A DNA stretch of 64,000 bases from a bacterium (GTDB taxonomy: Bacteria > SZUA-79 > Acidulodesulfobacterales > Acidulodesulfobacteraceae): contig JAJZVN010000002.1 in the NCBI GenBank assembly GCA_021845685.1, forward strand, positions 1-64,000. Direction: 5' to 3'. Both the position numbers and the translations under genes were made by a program. Below the pieces are notes generated by a model. It saw only the letters and a program-made list of their open reading frames with translations, ran no database searches and was not told the origin of the DNA. Within the stretch, counting starts at the first letter, position 1, and the number at the start of each line of letters is the position of its first letter. Below, piece after piece: positions 44,382 through 54,358 of the stretch.

Positions 44382-45995
44382 ATGAAATTATATTATTCGG
44401 AAAATTTAAAACAAATAGATTCTAAAACATATTCAGATTTTGGATATTCTGAAGCTATTTTAATGGAAAATGCCGGTTCCGCCTGCTTTAGAGAATTTGT
44501 TAAAATTTATAATGATGATTTAAAGTGCGATAGCATTATTTCTGTTATTTGCGGTAAAGGAAACAATGGAGGGGACGGTTTTGTATTCTCAAGATATTTA
44601 TTTAATGCCGGTTATAACGTAAAAACGGTTATAATTACCGATGCCGATAACTATGAGGGTATTGCTAAATTAAATCTTGAAATATTAATTAAATTAAATG
44701 CTGAAATAATTCCGGTTATAAAAGAAGACGATATAGGTATTTTATCAAATTTATTAGATAAAACCGATATTCTTGCAGATGCTGTTTTCGGTATCGGTAT
44801 TAACCGGGAAATTACGGGCTTTTATAAAAATGTAATTGAAACTATTGAAAGCAAAAACAATTATGACGTGCTATGTATAGATAATCCCAGCGGTTTTAAC
44901 ACCGATAGCGGTTTCTATATGGGAGCGGGCATAAAGAATAATATTAAAAAAATATTTACATTTGGCGGTTTAAAAGTCGGATTTTATTTAAATGAAGGAG
45001 AAAAGTTAAATTTACATGATAAAACAATATTAATAGATATAAACCATCCGCGGTATTTATTAGAAAAATATTATTCAAATATTGAAACTTTGGATGAAAA
45101 AAAAATAGCTGCTTATTTGCCGGAAAGGTTACCTTTTAACACAAAATTTGATTACGGTCATGTATTAATTATAGCAGGGAGTCCCGGAAAAACCGGAGCA
45201 GCATATATGTCGTCTTTATCTGCGCTTAAGGCTGGAGCCGGGCTTGTAACTTTGGCAGTGCCTAACGAACTGAATCAAATTTTAGAAATTAAAACATCGG
45301 AAGTAATGACTTACCCTGTAATTAACGACGGTTCGGGCTATTTTAATATTAACGGGGTTGACGATATCGCAAAAAATTTATTAAAAAACAAAACAGCAGT
45401 TGTTATTGGTCCTGGACTAGGATTAAAAAAGCAGACTGCCGATTTTTTATATAATATTCTTGAAATAATTGAAGCCCCTATTATCATAGATGCCGACGGA
45501 TTAAATTTAATTTCGGAAGATATGAATTTTTTTAAAAAATTAACCGCAAAAAAGAAAAATATTATATTAACACCTCATTATAAAGAAATGGAAAGACTTA
45601 CTAAAATTGACAGAAAAATAATAGAAAAAGACCCTGTAAAAATCGGCAGCGAGTTTGTTGAAGAATACGGCGTCTATTTGCTGCTAAAAGATTCCAGCAT
45701 GTTTGTTTTTAGCAGCAACGCTAAAGATAAAGCAATTCAATATAAACATAGTTCATTGCTTTCAAGCGGCGGAAGCGGGGATGTTTTAAGCGGCTTAACG
45801 GGTTCATTTGCGGCTCAGGGTATAGATTTATTTAAATCAATGTGTTTATCTTCATATTTATTAGTATATTCCGCAAATAACCTTAGATACAAATTCGGCG
45901 AATCAGGCGCCGGAGCTGTTGAAATAGCATTAAATATACCTAATTCTATAAATTTGTTAAAAAATCCCGTAATCCTAAATAATATAGAACAATAA
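44382..45995 (+). CDS. nnr: Bifunctional NAD(P)H-hydrate epimerase / ADP-dependent dehydratase
   Basis: A 537-aa metabolite-repair enzyme. The N-terminal YjeF epimerase domain (residues ~1-210) shows AILMENAGSACFREF, ICGKGNNGGDGFVFSRYL and DNPSGFNTDSG. The C-terminal ribokinase-like dehydratase has VLIIAGSPGKTGAAYMSSL, VVIGPGLGL, PIIIDADGLNLI and the nucleotide-site SGGSGDVLSGLTGS. Both active sites look intact. It lies directly behind acpS, a common arrangement. Confidence 0.95.
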   Translation: MKLYYSENLKQIDSKTYSDFGYSEAILMENAGSACFREFVKIYNDDLKCDSIISVICGKGNNGGDGFVFSRYLFNAGYNVKTVIITDADNYEGIAKLNLEILIKLNAEIIPVIKEDDIGILSNLLDKTDILADAVFGIGINREITGFYKNVIETIESKNNYDVLCIDNPSGFNTDSGFYMGAGIKNNIKKIFTFGGLKVGFYLNEGEKLNLHDKTILIDINHPRYLLEKYYSNIETLDEKKIAAYLPERLPFNTKFDYGHVLIIAGSPGKTGAAYMSSLSALKAGAGLVTLAVPNELNQILEIKTSEVMTYPVINDGSGYFNINGVDDIAKNLLKNKTAVVIGPGLGLKKQTADFLYNILEIIEAPIIIDADGLNLISEDMNFFKKLTAKKKNIILTPHYKEMERLTKIDRKIIEKDPVKIGSEFVEEYGVYLLLKDSSMFVFSSNAKDKAIQYKHSSLLSSGGSGDVLSGLTGSFAAQGIDLFKSMCLSSYLLVYSANNLRYKFGESGAGAVEIALNIPNSINLLKNPVILNNIEQ

Positions 45996-46137
45996 GCAGA
46001 AATAAGTAAGCAGAACGGAATAATAATTATAGAGTGATAGTTAATAAATAATAACTGCATATTATAACTACAAACATAGAATAATAAATAAATTAATATA
46101 ATAATATAATAAATAAATCAGGAGCAGGAGCTTATAT

Positions 46138-46602
46138 ATGATAAAAGCAAAAGATATAATGAGTACAGATTTGATAACTGTAAATCAAGACACCGATATT
46201 AAAACCTTATCTAAAATATTTATTGATAAAAAAATTAATTCAGTACCCGTAGTTGACGATGAGGGTAAACTAATGGGCATAGTGTCTGAGACCGATATTG
46301 TTTATCAGGATGCAAGTCTTCATATACCTACTGTTTTTACTATATTTGACAGTATTTTCTACCTTCAAAGTTCAAAACATTTTAAAGATGATTTAAAAAA
46401 GATAACGGGTTCTAAAGTTAAAGATATTATGACCGATAAAGTTGTTTCAGTTAAAGAAGATGATTCTATATATGATATTGCCACTATAATTACTGAAAAA
46501 AAATTTTATTCTATCCCTGTAGTCGACGATAATAATAAATTACAAGGAATAGTTTCAAGATTTGATATAATAAAATCTATGATGAGTGGAAATCAAAAGT
46601 GA
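46138..46602 (+). CDS. CBS-domain pair protein
   Basis: A 154-aa protein consisting of two CBS domains (residues ~1-65 and ~90-150), recognised by KDIMSTDLITVNQDTDI then SVPVVDDEGKLMGIVSETDI, and KDIMTDKVVSVKEDDSI then SIPVVDDNNKLQGIVSRFDI. Such stand-alone pairs bind adenine nucleotides and act as energy sensors; the partner is not known here. GGAGCAGGAG precedes the start. Its stop overlaps the tsaE start by 4 bases. Confidence 0.9.
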   Translation: MIKAKDIMSTDLITVNQDTDIKTLSKIFIDKKINSVPVVDDEGKLMGIVSETDIVYQDASLHIPTVFTIFDSIFYLQSSKHFKDDLKKITGSKVKDIMTDKVVSVKEDDSIYDIATIITEKKFYSIPVVDDNNKLQGIVSRFDIIKSMMSGNQK

Positions 46603-47150
46603 ATTTGCCGTTTAAATATTTATCAAAATTTCCTTCCGAAACGGAACAAATATCAAAAGAATTTGCAAGCATCTTGTTTCCGGGAGATTTCATTCTTTTA
46701 AAAGGAAGATTAGGCGCCGGAAAAACAAAATTTGTTTCAGGATTAGCTAAATACTTTTATCGCAATGCAGATAATAATATTGTAACAAGTCCGACTTTCA
46801 GCTTAATGAATAGATATTTTTGCGATGAAAATATAGTAATTGATCACTTTGATTTTTATAGACTAAAAAATTTATACGATCTTGAAAATTCGGGTTTTTT
46901 TGATTCTTTAGCTTCCGATTCTATTACAATAGCGGAATGGGGAGATAAAATTGATTTTGATTACATAAATATTTTTAAGAATTATTATTTTGAAGTTAAT
47001 ATAATTGTAAATGAAGATGACAGTAAATGTATAGATAATAAAAACACGGAGAACATAGCTTTGAGCATAAAAAATAATGCAGAAAATTTGCCTGAAAATT
47101 TGCCGAAAAATTTATATAGAGAAATTATTATTAATAAAAATTATTTATAA
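46599..47150 (+). CDS. tsaE: tRNA threonylcarbamoyladenosine biosynthesis ATPase TsaE
   Basis: A 183-aa P-loop ATPase of the t6A37 tRNA modification complex (TsaB-TsaD-TsaE). Walker A is LKGRLGAGKTKFVSGLA (residues ~32-48), followed by the diagnostic TSPTFSLMNRYF, DHFDFYRL and IAEWGDKI. The start is GTG overlapping the CBS gene stop (GTGA). It is about 30 residues longer than usual, with an Asn-rich tail after residue 145. Confidence 0.93.
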   Translation: MNLPFKYLSKFPSETEQISKEFASILFPGDFILLKGRLGAGKTKFVSGLAKYFYRNADNNIVTSPTFSLMNRYFCDENIVIDHFDFYRLKNLYDLENSGFFDSLASDSITIAEWGDKIDFDYINIFKNYYFEVNIIVNEDDSKCIDNKNTENIALSIKNNAENLPENLPKNLYREIIINKNYL

Positions 47151-47370
47151 TATATATATGTATATTTTATTTAAATTAAAAAAATTTGATATAAAAAGTT
47201 ATAACTGCAAACCAGTTTTCAATAATTTCAATAAATAGATAAGTTTTAAATTAATTAATAAAAGAATAAAATATAAAATAAGATAAATTAAAAATTAAAA
47301 TAAAGAAAAATTATAAATTGAAAAGTTTAAATTAATTAATTAATAAATAAATAAATAAAAGGAAACTGTT

Positions 47371-48801
47371 ATGGAAAATTTTGATATCTGCGTGATAGGC
47401 GGGGGTCCTGCAGGTTATGTTGCGGCATTAAAATCAGCGCTTAACGGTATGAAAATTGCTATAATTGAAAAGGATAAATTAGGCGGGACTTGCTTAAATA
47501 GGGGATGTATACCTACTAAAGTATTATACTCAAAAGCTAAATTTTTAAATAGTTTAAAATCAGGAGTAAGCGGTTTTCACATAGATAAATATAATTATAG
47601 CTATGAAGATATAATAAACTATAAAGATGAGGTTGTTTCAACATTGGTAGGCGGCGTAAGTAAATTACTAAAAGCAAGGAATGTCAGTATTTTTAACGGC
47701 GCAGCTTTTATTGTATCTGCTCCCGATAAAAAAAATAATATTTCCGGAGTTATTAAAATTCAAGAAAATAATAATAATGGCGAATTAGAAATATCCGCCT
47801 CCAATGTTATAATTGCGACGGGTTCCTCTCCTGCTATGATTCCTGCATTCCATATAGACCATAGTAATATTATTACTTCTGACGAAATATTAAATATAAA
47901 ATCAATACCGAAAGATATTGCTATTATCGGAGCCGGGGTTATCGGATGCGAATTTGCGAATATTTTTAACGAATTTGGTTCTAAAGTTACGATGCTTGAA
48001 CTTTTGCCGTCTATATTAAGCACGGAAGATAAAGAAATTTCTAAATTTACCAATAAAATACTGGCATCAAAAGATATTGAAATAAAAACTTCTATTGAAG
48101 TTGATAATATATCGGCTGAGGACAAAGGCGCAATTGTTTTGCTAAAAACGGGGGAAAAGATTAATGCGGAAAAAGTATTAGTGTCTATCGGCAGAATTCT
48201 TAATACGAATAATTTAGGTTTAAAGGAAATAGGAGTAGAATTGGATTCTAAAGGAAAAATAAAAACGGATGTTCATAATGAGACAAATATTGCAGGGATA
48301 TATGCTTGCGGCGACATAATAGACGGTCCTATGCTTGCTCATAAAGCATCTTATGACGGCATTATTGCTTCTGAAAATATTGCAGGCAGGAAAAGAGAAA
48401 AAAACTATTCCGTCTTACCATGGTCTATTTATGTTAATCCGCCTATCGGAACCGTCGGTATGAAAGAAGGCGATAAAGAATTAGAAAATATAAAATATAG
48501 AGTAGGCCGTTTTTCTTACGGGGCAAACGGCATGGCTCTTGCCATGGAAGAAAAAGAAGGATTCTTGAAAGTTATAACGGAAGAAGAAACAGGTAAAATT
48601 ATCGGTGCGACGGGCATCGGTGCAGATATGCCCGAACTGATAGCCGAAATTACTGCTATTATGCATTTTAACGGAACTATAAAAGATGCCGAATTTACTA
48701 TCCATTCTCATCCTACATTATCGGAGATAGTTCCGGAAGCTGTTCTGGACTCAATAGGAGAGGCTATTCATAAATATAATCCGAGAATGTTTAAAAAATA
48801 A
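47371..48801 (+). CDS. lpd: Dihydrolipoamide dehydrogenase
   Basis: A 476-aa flavoprotein oxidising protein-bound dihydrolipoamide with NAD+. The FAD motif IGGGPAGYVAALKSA, the redox-active disulfide GGTCLNRGCIPTK, the NAD motif AIIGAGVIGCEFANIF and the active-site IHSHPTLSEIVPEAV are all intact. AGGAAAC precedes the start. It may serve a 2-oxoacid dehydrogenase encoded elsewhere; since LbpA-type carriers in sHdr systems need reoxidation, it could also act on them. The locus is 18 kb from lbpA, so the link is inference. Confidence 0.93.
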   Translation: MENFDICVIGGGPAGYVAALKSALNGMKIAIIEKDKLGGTCLNRGCIPTKVLYSKAKFLNSLKSGVSGFHIDKYNYSYEDIINYKDEVVSTLVGGVSKLLKARNVSIFNGAAFIVSAPDKKNNISGVIKIQENNNNGELEISASNVIIATGSSPAMIPAFHIDHSNIITSDEILNIKSIPKDIAIIGAGVIGCEFANIFNEFGSKVTMLELLPSILSTEDKEISKFTNKILASKDIEIKTSIEVDNISAEDKGAIVLLKTGEKINAEKVLVSIGRILNTNNLGLKEIGVELDSKGKIKTDVHNETNIAGIYACGDIIDGPMLAHKASYDGIIASENIAGRKREKNYSVLPWSIYVNPPIGTVGMKEGDKELENIKYRVGRFSYGANGMALAMEEKEGFLKVITEEETGKIIGATGIGADMPELIAEITAIMHFNGTIKDAEFTIHSHPTLSEIVPEAVLDSIGEAIHKYNPRMFKK

Positions 48802-48837
48802 TTATATAAAAATTAAAAATAAGCAAGAGGTCTCTTT

Positions 48838-50085
48838 ATGCCCCTTATAGTGCAGAAGTTCGGCGGAACTTCAATGGGAAATATAGAAAGAATAAAACAT
48901 GCGGCAATGCGTGTAATCGGCGAAAAAATTAAGAATAATGAAATTGTCGTTGTAGTTAGCGCAATGAGCGGGGAAACAAACAGACTTTTAGATCTTGCTC
49001 TCCAAATTGGCGGAAGCCATAACAACTTAGCAACCGATATGATAATTTCTACAGGGGAGCAGGTCAGCGCAGGTTTGCTTTCAATAGCTTTAAATAATAA
49101 AGGGTATGAAGCCGTGCCTATGCTTGCTCATCAAGTTAAAATTAAAACCGACGGATCATATGGAAACGCGAGAATTTTTTCTATTGATATTGAAAATATA
49201 AAAAAAGAATTAGATAAAAATAAAATAGTCGTAGTTGCAGGTTTTCAAGGTATTGATGATTCAGGATATATAACAACATTAGGCAGAGGCGGTTCTGATA
49301 CTACCGCAGTAGCGATCGCCGCCGCTTTAAATGCGGACAGATGCGATATTTTTACCGATGTGGAAGGGGTTTATACATCGGATCCTTCTATTGTTCCTGA
49401 AGCTCGAAGATTAGACAAAGTTTATTTTGATGAAATGATTGAAATGTCAAGCTTAGGTGCTAAAGTTTTGCAAATTCGTTCTGTTGAATTTGCAATGAAA
49501 TATAAAGTTAATTTATTTGTAAAATCAACTTTTGTTGATGGACCCGGAACTCAAATTAAATTTTCAAGTAAAGAGGACAATATGGAAGAATTGCAAGTTT
49601 CAAGCGTTGCTTGCGATAAAGACGAAGCAAAATTATCTATAAGAGGTATTCCCGATAAACCGGGAATAGCGGCGGCTATATTTTCAAGCATAGCAGATGC
49701 GGGGTTAGTTGTTGACATGATAATTCAAAACATCTCCGTTGAAGGTTTTACCGATTTAACATTTACGGTTACCAAAAAAGACCTTAAAAAGGCTTTAGAA
49801 ATTGCTCAGAATATCGGTAAACAACTTAATGCAAAAGAAGTGTTATCCGATGATAAAATTGCTAAAATATCGGCTATAGGTGTCGGAATGAGAAATCATT
49901 TCGGAACGGCATCTACTATGTTTTCGGCTCTTTCTAAAGAAAATATCAATATAATAATGATTTCTACTTCAGAAATTAAAATTTCATGCATAGTTGAATT
50001 AAAATATGCGGAGCTTGCAACAAGAATATTACATGAAGCTTTTAATCTCGGATTGAAAAATAATGGTAATTGTAATAATAAATAA
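48838..50085 (+). CDS. lysC: Aspartate kinase
   Basis: A 415-aa aspartokinase, first step in synthesis of Lys, Met, Thr and diaminopimelate. The kinase domain shows VQKFGGTSMGNIERI at the N-terminus, VSAMSGETNRLL, and GRGGSDTTAVAIAAAL, followed by TDVEGVYTSDP. Two ACT domains (residues ~265-415) would mediate feedback inhibition. AAGAGG precedes the ATG. It is followed by cimA across a palindromic element. Confidence 0.96.
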   Translation: MPLIVQKFGGTSMGNIERIKHAAMRVIGEKIKNNEIVVVVSAMSGETNRLLDLALQIGGSHNNLATDMIISTGEQVSAGLLSIALNNKGYEAVPMLAHQVKIKTDGSYGNARIFSIDIENIKKELDKNKIVVVAGFQGIDDSGYITTLGRGGSDTTAVAIAAALNADRCDIFTDVEGVYTSDPSIVPEARRLDKVYFDEMIEMSSLGAKVLQIRSVEFAMKYKVNLFVKSTFVDGPGTQIKFSSKEDNMEELQVSSVACDKDEAKLSIRGIPDKPGIAAAIFSSIADAGLVVDMIIQNISVEGFTDLTFTVTKKDLKKALEIAQNIGKQLNAKEVLSDDKIAKISAIGVGMRNHFGTASTMFSALSKENINIIMISTSEIKISCIVELKYAELATRILHEAFNLGLKNNGNCNNK

Positions 50086-50120
50086 TAACAATAAAAATTC
50101 ATAATAATGATAACAAAAAC

Positions 50121-50305
50121 AACCCAAATCCCGATTTATAATTTTATAATCTGGTTTCCTGCTTTTGCAGGAATGACTTTTTGAGGTTTTATCGTTTTAC
50201 CTTTTGGGTGTCATTAACTTGTCGGTTGTCATTCATGCTTTTGCAAGAATCCAGAGTCATTTAGCATTAGAACTTATAAATAGTTTATAAATCGGGATTT
50301 GGGTT
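50121..50305. mobile_element. MITE-like palindromic element, type C
   Basis: A 185-bp element with perfectly matched ends, AACCCAAATCCCGATTTATA (50121-50140) and its complement ending at 50305. The core is the common family core (TTCCTGCTTTTGCAGGAATGAC, in two parts, and GCTTTTGCAAGAATCCAG). The ends are unlike types A, B and D. It lies between lysC and cimA. Confidence 0.85.
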
Positions 50306-50353
50306 ATAAGTAATTTAATATTAATAGCAGCAATAAATAATATATAATTAATA

Positions 50354-52018
50354 ATGAAAACCGAAACAGTTTTGAAAAATAAAGATTTCAATAGAAAAAT
50401 TGAAATATACGATAGTACGTTGAGAGACGGAACGCAAGGCGAAGGTTTTTCTCTTTCTTTAGACGATAAATTGATTATAGCCGATATTCTTGATGAGCTT
50501 GGAGTGCATTTTATTGAAGGCGGCTATCCTTTATCAAATCCGAAAGATAATAAATTTTTTGAATTGTCGTCAAAGAAAAAATATATAAATTCTAAAATAA
50601 CAGCTTTTGGCAGCACTAAAAAGAAAAATTCTAAGGCATCTTCCGATGCAGGTCTTTTAACTTTATCTGATTTAGACGTGAAATATGTAACTATTTTTGG
50701 AAAATCATGGGATTTACATGTGAAAGAGATTTTAAAAGTATCATATGAAGAAAATTTAGAATTAATTGCCGATTCTATAGAATTCTTAAAACAAAACGGC
50801 AAAATTGTTTTTTTTGATGCAGAACATTTTTTTGACGGTTTTAAAAATAACGAAGAATATTCCGTTAAAACTATTAAATCAGCATTATCTTCCGGAGCCG
50901 AAAAAGCCGTGCTTTGCGATACTAACGGCGGGACATTACCTCATGAAATTTCAAATATAATCAATAAATTATCCGATTATTATAATATTGACCCTGATAA
51001 ATTAGGCATTCATGCGCATAATGATACCGATTGCGCGGTTGCGAATACTATTTCTGCCGTTTTAAGCGGTATTAACCATGTTCAAGGCACAATAAACGGT
51101 TATGGAGAAAGGACCGGAAATGCAAATTTATCGTCTATAATACCTGATCTTGAATTAAAATTAGGATTTCATTGTATTTCAAAAAATAAATTAAAAAATT
51201 TAACTAAAGTATCGCTTCTTATAGATGAAATATCTAATAATATTCCTGTAAAAAACAAAGCTTATGTAGGGGAAAGCGCATTTGCCCATAAGGCAGGAAT
51301 GCATGCAAATGCCGTTCTTAAAAATCCTTCATCTTACGAGCACATTGATCCTTTATTGGTCGGTAATGCCCGCAGATTTTTAATATCGGATCTTTCAGGA
51401 AAAGGAAATATTGAAGCTAAAGCAAAAGAACTCGGTTTTGATTTAAGCAGCATAAATGAAGAGCAGGAAAAAGAATTGCTTAATAAAATTAAGGAAATGG
51501 AAAATCATGGGTTTAATTTTGAAAGCGCGGACGGTTCATTTAAGATGCTTCTTAATAAATATTCGTCTAAAAAATATAATAATTATTTTAAATTGATTTC
51601 CTTCAGGGTTGTAATTGAAAAAAATGCGCTTAATGCGCTTCAAAATAATATTGAATACAACGAAAATAATTATAATATTTTAAGCGAAGCGGTTGTTATG
51701 CTTGATATTAACGGTAATATTGAACATACGGTAGCGCTTGGTGACGGTCCTGTTAACGCTCTCGATAATGCCTTAAGAAAATCTTTATTAAAGTTCTATC
51801 CTATATTAAATGAAATGAAATTATCTGATTTTAAAGTTAGGGTCATAAATAACAGTAATATGAAATCCGGCACAGGGTCTTTTGTAAGAGTTTTAATAGA
51901 ATCTTCTGATAAAACTTCTAAATGGACGACTATCGGCGTATCCGAAAATATTATAGAAGCCAGTTATCAGGCTTTGGTCGACAGTATTAATTATAAATTA
52001 ATAAAAGAAAATATATAA
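50354..52018 (+). CDS. cimA: (R)-citramalate synthase
   Basis: A 554-aa enzyme condensing pyruvate and acetyl-CoA to citramalate, the threonine-independent entry to isoleucine. The HMGL-like barrel has IYDSTLRDGTQGEGFSLS at the N-terminus, FIEGGYPLSNPKD, LCDTNGGTLPHEI and GIHAHNDTDCAVANT. The C-terminal LeuA-type allosteric domain (residues ~420-550) follows. Substrate distinction from 2-isopropylmalate synthase rests on the LRDGTQGEG motif and length, both typical of CimA. The start at 50354 follows an AT-rich leader with no strong ribosome site. Confidence 0.92.
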   Translation: MKTETVLKNKDFNRKIEIYDSTLRDGTQGEGFSLSLDDKLIIADILDELGVHFIEGGYPLSNPKDNKFFELSSKKKYINSKITAFGSTKKKNSKASSDAGLLTLSDLDVKYVTIFGKSWDLHVKEILKVSYEENLELIADSIEFLKQNGKIVFFDAEHFFDGFKNNEEYSVKTIKSALSSGAEKAVLCDTNGGTLPHEISNIINKLSDYYNIDPDKLGIHAHNDTDCAVANTISAVLSGINHVQGTINGYGERTGNANLSSIIPDLELKLGFHCISKNKLKNLTKVSLLIDEISNNIPVKNKAYVGESAFAHKAGMHANAVLKNPSSYEHIDPLLVGNARRFLISDLSGKGNIEAKAKELGFDLSSINEEQEKELLNKIKEMENHGFNFESADGSFKMLLNKYSSKKYNNYFKLISFRVVIEKNALNALQNNIEYNENNYNILSEAVVMLDINGNIEHTVALGDGPVNALDNALRKSLLKFYPILNEMKLSDFKVRVINNSNMKSGTGSFVRVLIESSDKTSKWTTIGVSENIIEASYQALVDSINYKLIKENI

Positions 52019-52211
52019 ATTAGTTTATTATTATATTTTATATATAATGTATATATAATATTTATTAAATATTATTTTTAAATTAAATTTGATATATATT
52101 TAATGTTAATAAATTATTTTATTTATTATTACATTGCGCCGAAAGTTTTACAATTACCTTAATAAATATAAGAATCTAGATAAAACATAAGATAAAATTA
52201 AGGAAAAATTT

Positions 52212-52844
52212 ATGATAGATTTTGATAATATTAAAGAAAAAGGGTTTTTTAAAGCATTTGTTTTAACCTGGAAGAAATCTCTTTTTTCTCCTGAAATTTT
52301 TTTTGGGGAAATAACATCCGACAACAATGTATTGCATCCTTATTTTTATGCCGTTATTTTTGGCTACGTAAATCTTGTATTTTCTTTTTTTTGGGAAATA
52401 TTTTTCTTCAAAATAGGTTTTTATTCAAATTATTCATTTTTGCCAAAGATTCCATTATTGTTTGCGCATAAAGATACTATTACTTTATTTATAATTTTCG
52501 GGATATTAATATTATTAATCTTCTTTGGAATTTTGTACAGCTTATTTTTATTGCTATTAAGCACTATTTTACATGGTTTTATTCGTTTATTCGGAGGCAA
52601 AAAACATTTTAGATATACATTCAGGATAATTTGCTATACGGCAGGGGTTAATCTTTTTTCTATAATGCCTATATTTGGCTATAATATAATTTTAGCATGG
52701 TTTTTTGCTCTGACGGCAATAGGAATTAAAAAGACGGAGGGTATTTCTACCGCAAAGTCAATTATTATAGTTTTGCTGCCTTATATTTTTATATCTCTGA
52801 TTATAATAACATTTATAATTAAAATAATTACGACGAGGAGTTAA
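52212..52844 (+). CDS. Yip1-domain integral membrane protein
   Basis: A 210-aa protein with about five hydrophobic helices (residues ~52-75, ~95-125, ~145-165, ~180-205). The cytoplasmic N-terminus KAFVLTWKKSLFSPEIFF and the segment HGFIRLFGGKKHFRYTFRII are typical of bacterial Yip1/YIP1 domain proteins, whose function is not settled. AAGGA precedes the ATG. The 3' end overlaps the convergent hldE-type gene by 17 bases. Confidence 0.78.
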   Translation: MIDFDNIKEKGFFKAFVLTWKKSLFSPEIFFGEITSDNNVLHPYFYAVIFGYVNLVFSFFWEIFFFKIGFYSNYSFLPKIPLLFAHKDTITLFIIFGILILLIFFGILYSLFLLLLSTILHGFIRLFGGKKHFRYTFRIICYTAGVNLFSIMPIFGYNIILAWFFALTAIGIKKTEGISTAKSIIIVLLPYIFISLIIITFIIKIITTRS

Positions 52845-53313
52845 TTTTTTTAATCTTATTAATTATATTAGTTGTTGATTTTTCATTAACATAATCTATA
52901 AAAATTACTTGACCGCCGTATGATTTAACTATATCGGATCCCGCTACTTCTTTATTTTTGTAGTCTGAACCTTTGACTAAGTAATCTGGCTTAATTTCAT
53001 TTATTAAATTATAAGGCGTATTATCGTTAAATATAACAACAAAATCTACAGGTTTTAAATTTGAAATTATATAAGCTCTGTCATCTTCAATAATGATCGG
53101 TCTATCGTTTCCTTTTAGTTTCTTAACAGACGAGTCGCTATTGAGACCTACAATTAAAATATCGCCTAATTTTTTTGCTTTATTAAGGTATATGACATGT
53201 CCTGCATGAATAATATCAAAACATCCGTTAGTAAAAACTATTTTTTTTGATTTATTTTTAAGTTTGGCGACTATTGTATTTAAGTCTTTAGTATTACTAA
53301 TAATTCTATTCAT
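52828..53313 (-). CDS. rfaE2: D-glycero-beta-D-manno-heptose 1-phosphate adenylyltransferase
   Basis: A 161-aa nucleotidyltransferase activating heptose-1-phosphate with ATP for lipopolysaccharide core. The cytidylyltransferase-fold motif VFTNGCFDIIHAGHVIYL (HxGH) is near residue 30, followed by LIVGLNSDSSVKKLKG and the DYLVKGSDYKNKEVAG segment typical of RfaE domain II. The separate kinase domain (RfaE1) is not adjacent, so this is the split form. Its presence supports an LPS-bearing, Gram-negative envelope. Confidence 0.92.
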   Translation of the reverse strand: MNRIISNTKDLNTIVAKLKNKSKKIVFTNGCFDIIHAGHVIYLNKAKKLGDILIVGLNSDSSVKKLKGNDRPIIIEDDRAYIISNLKPVDFVVIFNDNTPYNLINEIKPDYLVKGSDYKNKEVAGSDIVKSYGGQVIFIDYVNEKSTTNIINKIKKINSSS

Positions 53314-53436
53314 TTCTAAAATTTATTGCCGCTAAAAACTGAAAAAAATAATTAATTATAAAATAAATTTACAGGGATTCTCAATTTATTTATTTTTTTA
53401 TTAAATTTTATTATTACTATCTCTAAAAATAAACCA

Positions 53437-53486
53437 AAAATAAACCCGCACTATTATTAATTAATTATAATAAATAATAGTGCGGG
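53437..53486 (-). terminator. Strong terminator on the minus strand
   Basis: CCCGCACTATTATT (53445-53458) pairs with AATAATAGTGCGGG (53473-53486), a 14-bp perfect stem. A T-rich run follows on the minus strand only. It lies upstream of rfaE2 and would stop transcription arriving from the right. Confidence 0.6.
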
Positions 53487-53558
53487 AAAAATGGAGAAAA
53501 GAAATACATATATATTTATTATATAATAAATATAAAAATATTGTCAATACAAATCTTT

Positions 53559-53788
53559 AATCCTTTCATAGAAACTATCACTATAAATAATATTTCAATA
53601 ATAAGCAATACTGGATGACCGCTTCGCTCTCGGTTTGTAGTCTCGTGAACAGAAACGGCATGCGGTTTCTATCTTCGGAACTTTCCTGCTTCCGCAGGAA
53701 TGACATCTGACGGATAACACAATAACTCCTCTAAAAGTCATTCTTGCGGAAGCAGGAATCCAGAAAATAAATTTTTATGAAAGAAGGA
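53559..53788. mobile_element. MITE-like palindromic element, type D (long form)
   Basis: Ends are AATCCTTTCATAGAAA (53559 onward) and AAATTTTTATGAAAGAAGGA (to 53788), imperfectly complementary. The family core TTCCTGCTTCCGCAGGAATG and AAAGTCATTCTTGCGG...CAGGAATCCAG is present. An extra ~60-base GC-richer insert (53617-53685) makes it longer than other copies. It lies in the 653-base gap before tRNA-Ser; besides this and the terminator nothing else is seen there. Confidence 0.7.
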
Positions 53789-53966
53789 CTAAGCGTTATA
53801 TTGGAATATCTTAAAAAATACACTTGAAATTTATAAACAATAAATGTTAATCTATAAAGATTATATTATAAATATTAAAAAGTAAATAAAGATTGATTAT
53901 AGTTTAGATTATATTCAATAAATATAATCTAAAAATTATAAGCAGTTTAAAAATAAACAATTTTAA

Positions 53967-54056
53967 GGAGAGGTGTCCGAGAGGCCGAAGGAGCATGACT
54001 GGAAATCATGTATAGATGTGAGTCTATCGAGGGTTCGAATCCCTCCCTCTCCGCCA
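53967..54056 (+). tRNA. tRNA-Ser(GGA)
   Basis: A 90-base class II tRNA with acceptor stem GGAGAGG/CCTCTCC, anticodon loop CTGGAAA (anticodon GGA), a long variable arm, T arm GGGTTCGAATCCC, discriminator G and encoded CCA. Confidence 0.96.
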
Positions 54057-54189
54057 GATTCCAAACAGCAGGTTTTTTTAATAATTAAACTAATTATTAA
54101 AAATCATTTAATGACAATTTAAATAATTTAAATGATAAAAAATTTATTAATTAACTAATAAAAATATATAACTATAGTGATAGCGATGA

Positions 54190-54233
54190 AATTTATTTTG
54201 CAATAACGGGATTTTTTGATTGCAAAATAAATT
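54190..54233. repeat. Perfect 15-bp hairpin upstream of tatA
   Basis: AATTTATTTTGCAAT and ATTGCAAAATAAATT are exact complements around a 14-base loop containing CGGGATTTTTT. No ORF lies in the 302-base gap between tRNA-Ser and tatA. It could be a regulatory RNA hairpin or a decayed palindromic element. Confidence 0.6.
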
Positions 54234-54358
54234 ATTATTTATATTTATTGTATTTGTATTGCGGTATTATTATTTTTTGATATACAAAAAATAATATAAT
54301 AAAATATTTATATGTTTAATGATTAATATTATAATGTTGCCATTATGGAGGTATAAAA

